From positions 1 to 28,083 of the forward strand of contig NZ_DATCRY010000158.1 in assembly GCF_036568765.1 (NCBI RefSeq): a stretch of 28,083 bases of DNA, written 5' to 3'. The position numbers were made by a program, and so were the translations under genes. Below the pieces are notes generated by a model that was not told the origin of the DNA, made no database searches, and saw only the letters and a list, made by a program, of their open reading frames with translations. The stretch is from GSA-30 sp036568765. Lineage in GTDB: Bacteria > Pseudomonadota > Gammaproteobacteria > Xanthomonadales > Rhodanobacteraceae. This document shows positions 16,674 to 25,549 of this stretch, one piece after another; positions within the stretch are counted from its first letter, which is position 1; the number at the start of each line of letters is the position of its first letter.

Positions 16674-19600
16674 GGACGGGCTCTCCGGAAGCAGACGCCG
16701 GGGACGGGGCGCGGCCGTGCCGCGCGTGGATGATGCTGAACACCACAGGGACGAACAACAGCGTCGCCGTGGTTGCGAAAATGAGGCCACCGATCACCGC
16801 GCGACCGAGCGGCGCGTTTTGCTCGCCGCCTTCGCCGAGGCCGAGCGCCATCGGCCCCATGCCGATGACCATCGCCAGCGCGGTCATCAACACCGGACGG
16901 AATCGCACGTAACCGGCTTCGAGCGCCGCCTGCGCTGCATTGCCGTGCTCGGCCAGGCGTTCGCGGCAGAAGCTCACCACCAGGATCGAGTTGGCGGTCG
17001 CCACACCCATGCACATGATCGCGCCGGTCAAGGCAGGCACCGACAGTGTGGTGTGTGTTGCGAACAGCATCCACACGATGCCGGCAAGCGCGGCGGGCAA
17101 CGCTGTGATGATCACGAACGGGTCGGCCCAGGACTGGAAGTTCACCACGATGAGCAGGTAAATCAGCACCGCGGCACCCAGCAGGCCGAACAGCAGGCCG
17201 GAGAAGGCGCTGTTCATGGTCTGCACCTGGCCCAGCAGTGCCACCGAAGTGCCCTTGGGCAAACTCTTGGCATGATCGCTTACTGCCTTCTGGATATCGG
17301 CAGCTACGGCACCAAGATCGCGTCCCTGCGTGGTAGCGAAGATTTCCACCATCGGCTGGATGTTGTACTGGCTGACCACCGCGTTGCCGGCGTAACGCGA
17401 GAACGTTGCCAGACCGCCGAGCACCTGCGGCGTGCCACCTGTGCCGTTGACCGGCAGATTTTGCAACTGCGAGAGATTGTCCAGGCTGTACTGCGGTGTC
17501 TGCATCACGATCGGATACGAAATCTGGTTCTGCGGATTCAGCCAGAATGTTGGCGCGACCTGGCTGGAACCGGCCAGGTTCACGACCAGGGAGTTGGTCA
17601 CATCGCGCTCGGTTACGCCCAGCAACTGCGCACGCGTACGATCGACGTTGATATTGAAACCCTGGTTGGCCTGCGACTGCTGGATGCGTGCATCGACCAC
17701 GCCCGGAATACGCTTGATGTCACGCAACAAACCTGTGGCGTAGGCGAAATTCGCCGACAGGTTGGCACCACGCACTTGCAGATCGATCGGCGCGGGCGAG
17801 CCGAAGTTGAGAATCTGGCTGATGATATCGGCCGGCGGGAACGAGAACGTCACGCCCGGGAACTGACGCGGCAATTCCTCGCGCATGCGCTGCACATAAT
17901 CGGCGGTCGGATGGTGACCTTCGTTGAGACTCAGCTGGATATCGCCGTCCCACGAACCGATGGTACCGGTGTTGTTGTAGGCCGTGTTGATGCCCGAGAC
18001 CGGCTGACCGATATTATCGACCACGGTGCCGAGCTCTTCCTTCGGAATGATGCGACGGATCGCATCCTGGATATTGGCGAACAAGGTCGCGCTGTCTTCC
18101 ACGCGTGTACCGACCGGCGCGCGCACGTGCATCAGTACCTGACCGGCGTCCACCGCAGGAAAGAAGTTCCGACCCAGGAACGGTACCAGCGCGAAGGACA
18201 GCACCACAAAGCCGAGGAAGCCGCCGATGAACACCTTTCGATGCTCCAGCGCCGTCGCCAGCAGCCCATGGTAGCCATCGCGGATCGCATCGAAACGACG
18301 CTCGAAGGCACGCTGGAAGCGCACCAGCGGATTCTTCGAGGGCGGCAACGAGATGTGGTGGCCATTGTCGTCCACATGCGGCGCATGCGGGTGCAACAAG
18401 TATTTGGCCATCGTCGGCACCAAGGTGCGCGACAAAATGAACGAAGCGATCATCGCGAACATCACCGCTTCGGCCATCGGCACGAACAGGAAGCGCGCAA
18501 CGCCCTCGAGGAAGAACATCGGTACGAACACGATGCAAATACACAGCAGCGATACGAAGGCCGGTGTCACGATCTGCGCCGCGCCATCGAGGATCGAGGT
18601 CTCGACGTCCTTGCCATGCTCCAGGTGCCAGTTGATGTTCTCGATGGTCACCGTGGCATCGTCCACCAGGATGCCAACCGCGAGAGACAGGCCGCCCAAT
18701 GTCATGATGTTCAGCGTCTCGCCGATGGCCGACAAGGCGATGATCGAACCGAGAATCGCCAGCGGAATCGAAATGGCGATGATCACCGTCGAACGCCAGC
18801 TGCCGAGGAACAGCAGGATCATCAAGCTGGTCAGCGCCGCGGCGATGATGCCTTCCTTCGCCACGCCACCGATAGCGGCGCGTACAAACAGGGACTGGTC
18901 GCCGATCGGCGCGATCTCCAGATTATCGGGGAACGAATCCTTGGCATCCTGCAGTTTCTGCTTTACGCCGGCGATGATCGCCAGCGTCGAAGCCGAACCG
19001 TTCTTCATCACCGTCATCAACACCGAACGGTTGCCATTCACGTGCACGATATTCGTCTGCGGCGGCGCGCCGTCGCGCACGTTGGCGACATCCCGGATAT
19101 ACACCGTGGTGCCATTGACCGTCTTGACCGGCAGATTGCCCAGGTCGTTGATATCCGACGGCGCATTATTGAGCTGCAGAATGTATTCGAATTGGCCAAT
19201 TTTCTGCGTGCCAATCGGTACGATCAGGTTTTGCGCTGCCAATGCATTGGCCACATCCTGTGCTGTCAGGCCGCGCGCCTGCAGAGCGGCCGAGTCGATA
19301 TCGATCTGCACCTGGCGCGACTTGCCGCCGAAGGGGAACGGGATCGATGCACCGGCCACCGAGGTCAGTACCGGACGAACCGCATTCAGGCCCAGGTCGC
19401 CCAGGTTCTGCTCGGTCAGGCCCTTGCCCGACAACGCCAGCTGGATGATGGGTACGGTCGAAGCGTTGTAGTTCAGGATCAACGGTGGCGTGATACCCGG
19501 CGGTAACTGCTTGAGCAGGGTCTGCGCGACCGCCGTCACCTGCGCATTGGCGGTACGGATATCCACCGTCGGCTGGAAGAAGATCTTGATCACGCCGAAG

Positions 19601-19866
19601 CCGTTGATCGACTGCGCCTCGATGTGCTCCACGTCGTTCACCGTCGTGGTGAGCACGCGCTCGAATGGCGAAGAGATACGTCCGGCCATCTGGTCGGGCG
19701 GAAGGCCGGTGTACTGCCACACCACGCTGATCACAGGGATCTTGATATCGGGGAAGATATCGGTGGGTGTCCGCATCGCGGCCAGGGGGCCGATGATGAG
19801 GATCAACAAGGCGAGGACGACGAACGTATACGGTCGCGAAAGCGCGATCCGGACAATGCTGAACAT
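16663..19866 (-). CDS. RND multidrug efflux pump, HAE-1 type
   Basis: This proton-driven inner-membrane exporter takes up drugs or other hydrophobic compounds from the periplasm and outer leaflet. The protein has 1067 residues. It starts with a membrane helix (about 10-30), has a periplasmic porter domain with SPFERVLTTTVNDVEHIE, and in helix 4 carries GILVDDATVTIENI with the conserved acidic pair D402/D403 needed for proton relay. The second half repeats the fold, with GAIMCMGVATANSILVV. Most family members have GVV.DNAIVV(V)ENV in helix 4; the DDATVTIEN variant is common in plant-associated and environmental relatives. The substrate is unknown. The ATG at 19866 has only a weak ribosome site. 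A two-component system lies just upstream. Confidence 0.95.
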   Translation of the reverse strand: MFSIVRIALSRPYTFVVLALLILIIGPLAAMRTPTDIFPDIKIPVISVVWQYTGLPPDQMAGRISSPFERVLTTTVNDVEHIEAQSINGFGVIKIFFQPTVDIRTANAQVTAVAQTLLKQLPPGITPPLILNYNASTVPIIQLALSGKGLTEQNLGDLGLNAVRPVLTSVAGASIPFPFGGKSRQVQIDIDSAALQARGLTAQDVANALAAQNLIVPIGTQKIGQFEYILQLNNAPSDINDLGNLPVKTVNGTTVYIRDVANVRDGAPPQTNIVHVNGNRSVLMTVMKNGSASTLAIIAGVKQKLQDAKDSFPDNLEIAPIGDQSLFVRAAIGGVAKEGIIAAALTSLMILLFLGSWRSTVIIAISIPLAILGSIIALSAIGETLNIMTLGGLSLAVGILVDDATVTIENINWHLEHGKDVETSILDGAAQIVTPAFVSLLCICIVFVPMFFLEGVARFLFVPMAEAVMFAMIASFILSRTLVPTMAKYLLHPHAPHVDDNGHHISLPPSKNPLVRFQRAFERRFDAIRDGYHGLLATALEHRKVFIGGFLGFVVLSFALVPFLGRNFFPAVDAGQVLMHVRAPVGTRVEDSATLFANIQDAIRRIIPKEELGTVVDNIGQPVSGINTAYNNTGTIGSWDGDIQLSLNEGHHPTADYVQRMREELPRQFPGVTFSFPPADIISQILNFGSPAPIDLQVRGANLSANFAYATGLLRDIKRIPGVVDARIQQSQANQGFNINVDRTRAQLLGVTERDVTNSLVVNLAGSSQVAPTFWLNPQNQISYPIVMQTPQYSLDNLSQLQNLPVNGTGGTPQVLGGLATFSRYAGNAVVSQYNIQPMVEIFATTQGRDLGAVAADIQKAVSDHAKSLPKGTSVALLGQVQTMNSAFSGLLFGLLGAAVLIYLLIVVNFQSWADPFVIITALPAALAGIVWMLFATHTTLSVPALTGAIMCMGVATANSILVVSFCRERLAEHGNAAQAALEAGYVRFRPVLMTALAMVIGMGPMALGLGEGGEQNAPLGRAVIGGLIFATTATLLFVPVVFSIIHARHGRAPSPASASGEPVHVV

Positions 19867-19942
19867 GCCTGGGGATTCCGAGCGCTGATGATGCGTCGCC
19901 GCAATTTTCGCATGCGACCCGGGCCGGCGGATCGCTCAGGTC

Positions 19943-19976
19943 GATGAAGATAATTTCATCTTTCAACTATTGTCAT
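19943..19976 (-). promoter_or_regulatory. Candidate promoter and operator of the RND operon
   Basis: On the minus strand, ATGACA (19976-19971) and TATCTT (19952-19947) are spaced by 18 bp and form a plausible sigma70 promoter giving a leader of about 75 nt. The -10 sits inside the palindrome GATGAA-N6-TTCATC (19943-19960). Two adjacent heptads, GTTGAAA and GATGAAA (19967-19954), differ at one base and could be an OmpR-type tandem site. The promoter match is modest and the operator role is inferred. Confidence 0.4.
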
Positions 19977-20104
19977 GGGCAAGAAGATGCCTTCCCACCC
20001 CTTCAAGGTGAGATCCGTCAGGGGAAAGCAGGGCTTGCCTCGGCGTGCCCACTCTCCCGGTCCATATAGAGAAAAGCGTGGACCGCGCGGCGCGCCGCCC
20101 CCAT

Positions 20105-21520
20105 TCAAGCCGCCGCCAGCGCCGGCACCTGCCTGGGCTTGGTCACCTGCCCCGGTTCCGGCGTATAGCAGTACAACGTAATCCGCGCCCCGGCATCGCC
20201 ATCGCCGATCTCCAGCGCGAACCCATGCAGCCGGACGATCGCACTGACAATGCTCAATCCCAGCCCCGAACCGGGCGTAGTGCGGCTGTTATCGCCCCGG
20301 TAGAACCGGCGCGTCACCGCATCGCGCTCGTCAGCGGAAATACCCGGTCCGCTATCGAGGATATCGATACGCGGCCCGAGCTTATCCATCTGCGCCCGCA
20401 GCTGGATGCTGCCGCCCGAGGGAGTGAACTTGATCGCATTGCCGACCAGGTTGGCCAGCGCCTCGAACATCAGGTGCGCATCGGCCCGCACAGGCGGCAG
20501 GGCTTGCAGATCCAGGATGAACGGCTGGCCGCGATCCTCCGCCAAGGGCGCATAGAACTCATGTACCTGCTTGAGCACCTGGTCCAGATCCACCTCGGCA
20601 AAGCAGGCGCAACGGTTACGGTCTTCCAACTCGGAGACGCGCAACAAGGCGCGAAAGCGCGCCAGCAACCCATCGACATCGGTGACGCAGGCATCCAGCA
20701 GGGCAGCCTGCGGCTGCCCTAGAAGCTGCTGCTGCGCGCGATACAGGCGTGCGCGCAGGCGCGTCAGCGGCGTGCGTAAGTCATGCGCGATGTTGTCGCA
20801 CACGCCTTTGACTTCGTTCATCAGCCGCTCGATTTCGTCGAGCATGGTGTTCACGATGCCGGCCAGGAGATCCAGCTCGTCACCGCGCCGGCCGACCGGC
20901 AAGCGCTTGGTCAGGTCGCCTTGGCGAATGGGGTCGGTCGCCTGCTGCAAGGCGCGAATACGCCGCGCCGGACCTCGCCGCAACAGGAAACCGCCCAGCA
21001 GGCCGGGAATCACGGTCAGCGAGATACCCCAGAGCAGCGCTCGCCACACGATGATGCCCAGGCCGTCGAGGGTGCTGGTGTCCTTGGCGATCACCAGAAT
21101 GCGCCCGTCCGGGAGGCGGGAGGCGACAGCGCGCGCGCGCACCAGGCCATCGGCGCGGAACGGTCGCGGAATGCCTCCCGGCAGCAGTCGCGGCACGCCA
21201 TCGACGACGATGGTGGACGGGTAGCTACGGATATTGCCCGCCAGGACTTTGCCGGAAGCATCGAACAGGCCGACCGACATCACTCCATGCGGATCGATCA
21301 GACCGGCCGCGTCCACCGTCGCCGGCAACCTCTCCTGCTCGGTGTCGGCCAGATAGTGCATGCGCTGCACGATGATCTGGTCGATGACATTGTTGAGATA
21401 GCGTGTGGTTTCCCACTGGATCACGCCGACCAGGATCAGGCCCCACGCCGCGAACAATGCGCCGTAGACCAGGATCAGGCGCGATGTCGCCGAGCGCCAG
21501 GTAAGGGAGTGAGCAGTCAT
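20105..21520 (-). CDS. Sensor histidine kinase
   Basis: This membrane sensor autophosphorylates and passes phosphate to the response regulator encoded just upstream. The 471-residue protein has two membrane segments (about 15-35 and 158-180) flanking a periplasmic domain of about 120 residues, a HAMP linker (182-235), and HisKA with IAHDLRTPLTRLR (H246). The ATPase domain has the N-box LVGNAIKFTPSGG (N361), G1 DSGPGI (389-394) and G2 GSGLGLSI (417-424). All catalytic boxes are intact. It starts 57 bp after the regulator gene and ends 238 bp before the RND pump, which makes the pump a likely target. The stimulus is unknown. Confidence 0.94.
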   Translation of the reverse strand: MTAHSLTWRSATSRLILVYGALFAAWGLILVGVIQWETTRYLNNVIDQIIVQRMHYLADTEQERLPATVDAAGLIDPHGVMSVGLFDASGKVLAGNIRSYPSTIVVDGVPRLLPGGIPRPFRADGLVRARAVASRLPDGRILVIAKDTSTLDGLGIIVWRALLWGISLTVIPGLLGGFLLRRGPARRIRALQQATDPIRQGDLTKRLPVGRRGDELDLLAGIVNTMLDEIERLMNEVKGVCDNIAHDLRTPLTRLRARLYRAQQQLLGQPQAALLDACVTDVDGLLARFRALLRVSELEDRNRCACFAEVDLDQVLKQVHEFYAPLAEDRGQPFILDLQALPPVRADAHLMFEALANLVGNAIKFTPSGGSIQLRAQMDKLGPRIDILDSGPGISADERDAVTRRFYRGDNSRTTPGSGLGLSIVSAIVRLHGFALEIGDGDAGARITLYCYTPEPGQVTKPRQVPALAAA

Positions 21521-21577
21521 GGCCTTGTCTTCGCTTGGTACCCTCGGGCACCACGGGAGAGTTAAGAAAGCATACGC

Positions 21578-22258
21578 CTAACGCGGCACGGCGAGCATGT
21601 AGCCCGTGCCGCGCGCCGTGCGGATCAACGGCGTCTGGCCGGCGCTGTCGATCTTGCGACGCAGCCGGCCGATATGCACGTCGATCACGTTGGTACCCGG
21701 ATCGAAATGAAAACCCCAGACAGCTTCGAAGATCATCGTCCGGGTCACCACCTGGCCGGAGTTGCGCATCAGAAATTCGAGCAGGCGGAACTCGGTAGGC
21801 AACAGGTTCAGCACCTGGCCGTTGCGATGCGCGACGTGGCGCACCAGGTCCAGCTCGAGATCCGCCACACGCAGGCGATTGCCGCCATCGGCGCTTTGCC
21901 GGCGACGCAACAGGACTTCGGCACGCGCCGACATCTCGTCCGGCGCGAACGGCTTGGTCAGGTAATCGTCGCCGCCGGCACGCAAGCCGCGTACGCGCTC
22001 GTCGACATCGCTCAGAGCACTGATCATCAATACCGGCGTATCGACCTTGGCGCGACGCAGCGCCGCGACGACGTCGATGCCGTCCATGCCCGGCAGCATA
22101 CGATCGAGCGTGATCAGATCGAAGCTGCCATCCAGCGCCCGCTCCAGCCCATGTCGCCCATCGGGTACCCATTCGGCAACCATGCCGTGCACGCTCAACT
22201 CCGCCACGATCTCCCGGGCGGTGACTTCGTCGTCTTCGATGACCAGAACTTGCGGCAT
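21578..22258 (-). CDS. OmpR/PhoB-family response regulator
   Basis: The 226-residue protein has a receiver domain with acidic pocket EDDE (residues 8-11), phospho-acceptor D52 (TLDRMLPGMDG), S80 and K102 (TKPFAP). A winged-helix DNA-binding domain follows (about 130-225; LLPTEFRLLEFLMRNSGQVV, RTARGTGYML). It pairs with the kinase encoded next in the same direction. The start at 22258 leaves the receiver's first strand (QVLVIEDD) at the N-terminus; the frame continues to 22369 through the rpoH terminator and is not credible there. TATGAT at 22270-22265 (minus strand) lies only 6 nt before the ATG, which suggests a leaderless transcript. Confidence 0.94.
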   Translation of the reverse strand: MPQVLVIEDDEVTAREIVAELSVHGMVAEWVPDGRHGLERALDGSFDLITLDRMLPGMDGIDVVAALRRAKVDTPVLMISALSDVDERVRGLRAGGDDYLTKPFAPDEMSARAEVLLRRRQSADGGNRLRVADLELDLVRHVAHRNGQVLNLLPTEFRLLEFLMRNSGQVVTRTMIFEAVWGFHFDPGTNVIDVHIGRLRRKIDSAGQTPLIRTARGTGYMLAVPR

Positions 22259-22294
22259 ACGCAAATCATACTGCCGGATTATCGATGCGAAGGG

Positions 22295-22324
22295 AAAAAA
22301 ACGGCCCCATGGAGGGGCCGTTTT
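22295..22324 (-). terminator. Rho-independent terminator of rpoH
   Basis: On the minus strand AAAACGGCCCC, a 5-nt loop and GGGGCCGTTTT form an 11-bp stem (22298-22308 with 22314-22324), and the T-run is seven long (to 22295). It begins about 20 nt after the rpoH stop codon and insulates rpoH from the response-regulator gene. Confidence 0.93.
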
Positions 22325-22343
22325 CACATCCATCCGCCTGACT

Positions 22344-23210
<867 letters not shown>

Positions 23211-23240
23211 GAGGAACCTCCTAGAAACTTGGGGAACAAC

Positions 23241-23267
23241 TTAGCACTCCTGGGGTGGGAGTGCTAA
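23241..23267 (-). promoter_or_regulatory. CIRCE element (HrcA operator) upstream of rpoH
   Basis: TTAGCACTC (23241-23249), nine bases, then GAGTGCTAA (23259-23267): an exact match to the CIRCE consensus, including the 9-bp spacer. It lies 30 bp before the rpoH start codon and roughly 30-55 bp after the predicted transcription start. HrcA, a dimer folded with help from GroEL, binds this site and releases it on heat stress. The hrcA gene is not in the window. Confidence 0.93.
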
Positions 23268-23302
23268 CGCACTGAATAGTTCCAGTTCGTTTGCTAAACC
23301 GA

Positions 23303-23331
23303 ATAGTACAGGAATGTCCCTCGCTTGTCCA
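23303..23331 (-). promoter_or_regulatory. Predicted sigma70 promoter of rpoH
   Basis: On the minus strand TGGACA (23331-23326) and TACTAT (23308-23303) are separated by exactly 17 bp, matching TTGACA at 5 of 6 and TATAAT at 4 of 6 positions. Transcription would start near 23296, placing the CIRCE element in the untranslated leader. Confidence 0.6.
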
Positions 23332-23392
23332 GAGATACCCTGCAGCGCAACAACCACCCCAAGCTGCCTTTAACTTCCATTTATTCAAACAG

Positions 23393-24373
23393 TTAACCGA
23401 CACCCCAGAGCCTGCGAGCCTCCTCGGCGACGATCTCGGGGTATTCCTCAGGGAAGAACAGCTTGGCGCCAGGAATCATTCGCACGCCATGGGACAGAGG
23501 TAACACCCGGTCAAGGTAGCCGGGAGCCGCCTTGGCGAAGATGCCCTCGGCCTCTCCCCAGAGGATCTTCGCCGGCACACGCAATTGCCGCAGCCTGGGT
23601 TCAATGCCCGCCAGCGGGTTCGGCGCAAAGCTCATGCAATAGTCGTTGATCAGCCCGATCCGCTCGGGCGTCGCCATGACCGGCCGGAAGTAGCAATCGA
23701 TGGCCTCGTCGGTGGGACTGCCCGGCTTGCTGTAGCAGAGTCCGGCGATACCGTTGGCCGAACGTGCCAGGGACTTGTCGGCCAGTTGCGGCGCCAGGTT
23801 GTCAGGAACAAAGCGACCTTTGCGGGCTTGTTCGATGACTTCCACAACCGCTGCGGGCGGGCTGTCGATTTCGGTATCGCAATCGGTCAGAAGCAGCGAG
23901 CGCACACGCCCCGGATAGGCCACCGCAAACAATTGGGCGGCCATCCCGCCGCTGTCGTTGGCAACCAGATCGGCCTGGGCGATATCCAGCCGATCCATGA
24001 ACCCCGCCAGCATGTCCGCCTGGGCTTGCGGCGTCACCGCGATGCCCGCTGCGACCTCGGTATGCCCCAGACTCAACCAATCCGGCGCGATGCAGCGGCG
24101 GTAAGGCGCAAGCCTCGGCAGCACACCGCGCCACTGAAAGCCGTTGAGCGGAAAACCATGCAGGAATAACGCTACCTGGCCCTCTCCACGCTCGATGTAG
24201 GCAATGTTGCCGTATCTGGTACGGGCAAAGCGGCGCGATGCATGAAAAGTCGCCAAATCCAGCCCGGCTGGCGAACCCCGCCGCGTGGCCGCCGCTTCAT
24301 GCGAGGCACAGCCAGCGAGCAGACCGGCGGCTATCGATGCCCCAGCCAGTTGAAGGAAGGTTCGGCGCTGCAT
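23393..24373 (-). CDS. Alpha/beta hydrolase with Tat-type lipoprotein signal
   Basis: The 326-residue protein has an N-terminal signal with RRTFLQL (twin arginine) and lipobox LLAGC (C22), so it is probably exported folded and lipid-anchored. The hydrolase core has HGFP at 72-75 (oxyanion region) and the nucleophile elbow LVANDSGGMAAQ with aspartate D140, as in haloalkane dehalogenases and epoxide hydrolases rather than serine esterases. E276 (WGEAEGIF) aligns with the usual acid. Where the catalytic histidine is expected (H-F-x-x-E-E) the sequence reads LFFPEE (L305), so the triad appears incomplete. ATG 24373 has GAGGA 6-7 nt upstream. It is divergent from an XRE regulator. The substrate is unknown. 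Confidence 0.85.
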   Translation of the reverse strand: MQRRTFLQLAGASIAAGLLAGCASHEAAATRRGSPAGLDLATFHASRRFARTRYGNIAYIERGEGQVALFLHGFPLNGFQWRGVLPRLAPYRRCIAPDWLSLGHTEVAAGIAVTPQAQADMLAGFMDRLDIAQADLVANDSGGMAAQLFAVAYPGRVRSLLLTDCDTEIDSPPAAVVEVIEQARKGRFVPDNLAPQLADKSLARSANGIAGLCYSKPGSPTDEAIDCYFRPVMATPERIGLINDYCMSFAPNPLAGIEPRLRQLRVPAKILWGEAEGIFAKAAPGYLDRVLPLSHGVRMIPGAKLFFPEEYPEIVAEEARRLWGVG

Positions 24374-24391
24374 GGAACATCCTCTGGAAGA

Positions 24392-24458
24392 TCGCCCCGA
24401 TCGGGCGAGCGCATCTTTCAAGCGATCCCGGTAGCGCGGCAATGACTTGGGAGGTCAT
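24392..24458. promoter_or_regulatory. Candidate operators between hydrolase and XRE regulator
   Basis: Two inverted repeats lie in the 142-bp divergent gap: TCGCCC-CGATC-GGGCGA at 24392-24408 and ATGAC-N7-GTCAT at 24442-24458. Either could bind the XRE-type regulator encoded next to them. Both are short and could be chance. Confidence 0.3.
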
Positions 24459-24515
24459 GGTCGCTGATTCGCGCGCCGCCTATCATCGCTGCCAGCCACT
24501 CCTCCGGATGAACGC

Positions 24516-25313
24516 ATGCACGCTACGCCTGTCGGTCCCCTTCTACGCGAGTGGCGGATTAACCGCCGCCTGAGCCAACTCGATCTCGCGCTGGCGGCCG
24601 GCATTTCCACGCGGCACCTGAGCTGCCTGGAGACTGGCAAATCGCAACCCAGCCGCGACATGGTGGTCAAGCTGGCCGAAACGCTCGAGATACCGTTACG
24701 CGATCGCAATGCGCTGCTGGTTTCGGCCGGCTATGCGTCGCTTTACCCGGAGCGCCCGCTGAATACCCCGGAGATGAGCCAGGTACGCCAGGCGATCGAA
24801 TACATCCTGCAGCAGCAGGAGCCCTACCCCGCTTTCCTGCTCAACCGCCACTGGGACATCGTGATGGCCAACCAAGCCGCACAACGCACCTCGCGCTACA
24901 TGCTGGGGGGGCGCGACAGCGCGCATCGAAACATGCTGCTGCAGGCGTTCGATCCTGACGATATGCGCCCATGCTTCGCCAATTGGGAGGAAGTCGGCAG
25001 CGGCTTGTTGCGACACCTGCACAACGCGATCGCCGCCACGCCGAGCGACATCCGCGCCAGGGAACTGCTCGATCGCGCCATGGCGTTTCCGGACGTGCCA
25101 GCCCAATGGCGACAACGCGCAGTCGATCAATCGGTATCGCCTTTGCTGACCACTATCCTCGAACGCGGCGACGTGCGCCTGAGTTTCTTCTCTACCTTCA
25201 CCACCTTCGGCACGCCACGCGATATCACACTGGACGATCTACATATCGAGTGCTGCTTTCCTTTGAATGAAGAAACCGCAGCATTTTGTAAGGCATTGGC
25301 GAAAGAAGCCTAG
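24516..25313 (+). CDS. XRE-family regulator with MLTR/MmyB-like ligand domain
   Basis: The 265-residue protein has an N-terminal Cro/C1-type helix-turn-helix (about 8-62; LSQLDLALAAGISTRHLSCLETGKSQPS). The larger C-terminal domain, about 100-262, has PYPAFLLNRHWDIVMANQAA and ends TFGTPRDITLDDLHIECCFPLNEET. This matches the MmyB-like transcription-regulator ligand-binding (PAS-like) domain, which in relatives may bind fatty acids. Members typically control a divergent neighbouring enzyme gene, here the alpha/beta hydrolase. The ribosome site before ATG 24516 is weak. Confidence 0.92.
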   Translation: MHATPVGPLLREWRINRRLSQLDLALAAGISTRHLSCLETGKSQPSRDMVVKLAETLEIPLRDRNALLVSAGYASLYPERPLNTPEMSQVRQAIEYILQQQEPYPAFLLNRHWDIVMANQAAQRTSRYMLGGRDSAHRNMLLQAFDPDDMRPCFANWEEVGSGLLRHLHNAIAATPSDIRARELLDRAMAFPDVPAQWRQRAVDQSVSPLLTTILERGDVRLSFFSTFTTFGTPRDITLDDLHIECCFPLNEETAAFCKALAKEA

Positions 25314-25549
25314 GCTTCTTCCTATACAACGATTGCACGATGCCCATGGGAGCTCGTAGCGCGCCGATTGCTGGCGCGCGCCGCAATCAGTCGTCGGCGC
25401 GGCTAATTGTCTGACTTATTGCTGCAACCTCCTTCGACTCTCATGCCTCCCCGGAAAGGCACCGCCCCACGCATTCCTGGCGAATGAGTGGACGACGATC
25501 TCCGTACCCGCAACAGCAACACCTTTACCCTCTTCATCAAGGACGAGAC

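Noticed and set aside
16405..19506. A 1033-codon open frame on the plus strand opposite the RND pump gene
   Set aside because: This is an antisense shadow of a well-supported gene, with a composition heavy in Arg, His and Gln and no family-like motif.
19975..20181. A 68-codon plus-strand frame between the RND pump and the kinase genes
   Set aside because: It overlaps the end of the kinase gene, is Pro/Ala/Arg-rich low-complexity sequence, and has no ribosome site.
25314..25549. A further small gene between the XRE regulator and the Cry-like gene
   Set aside because: No frame with a ribosome site and coding character is seen. The only structure is a GC-rich region around 25355-25400 with GCGCGCC repeats and no clean hairpin plus T-run.
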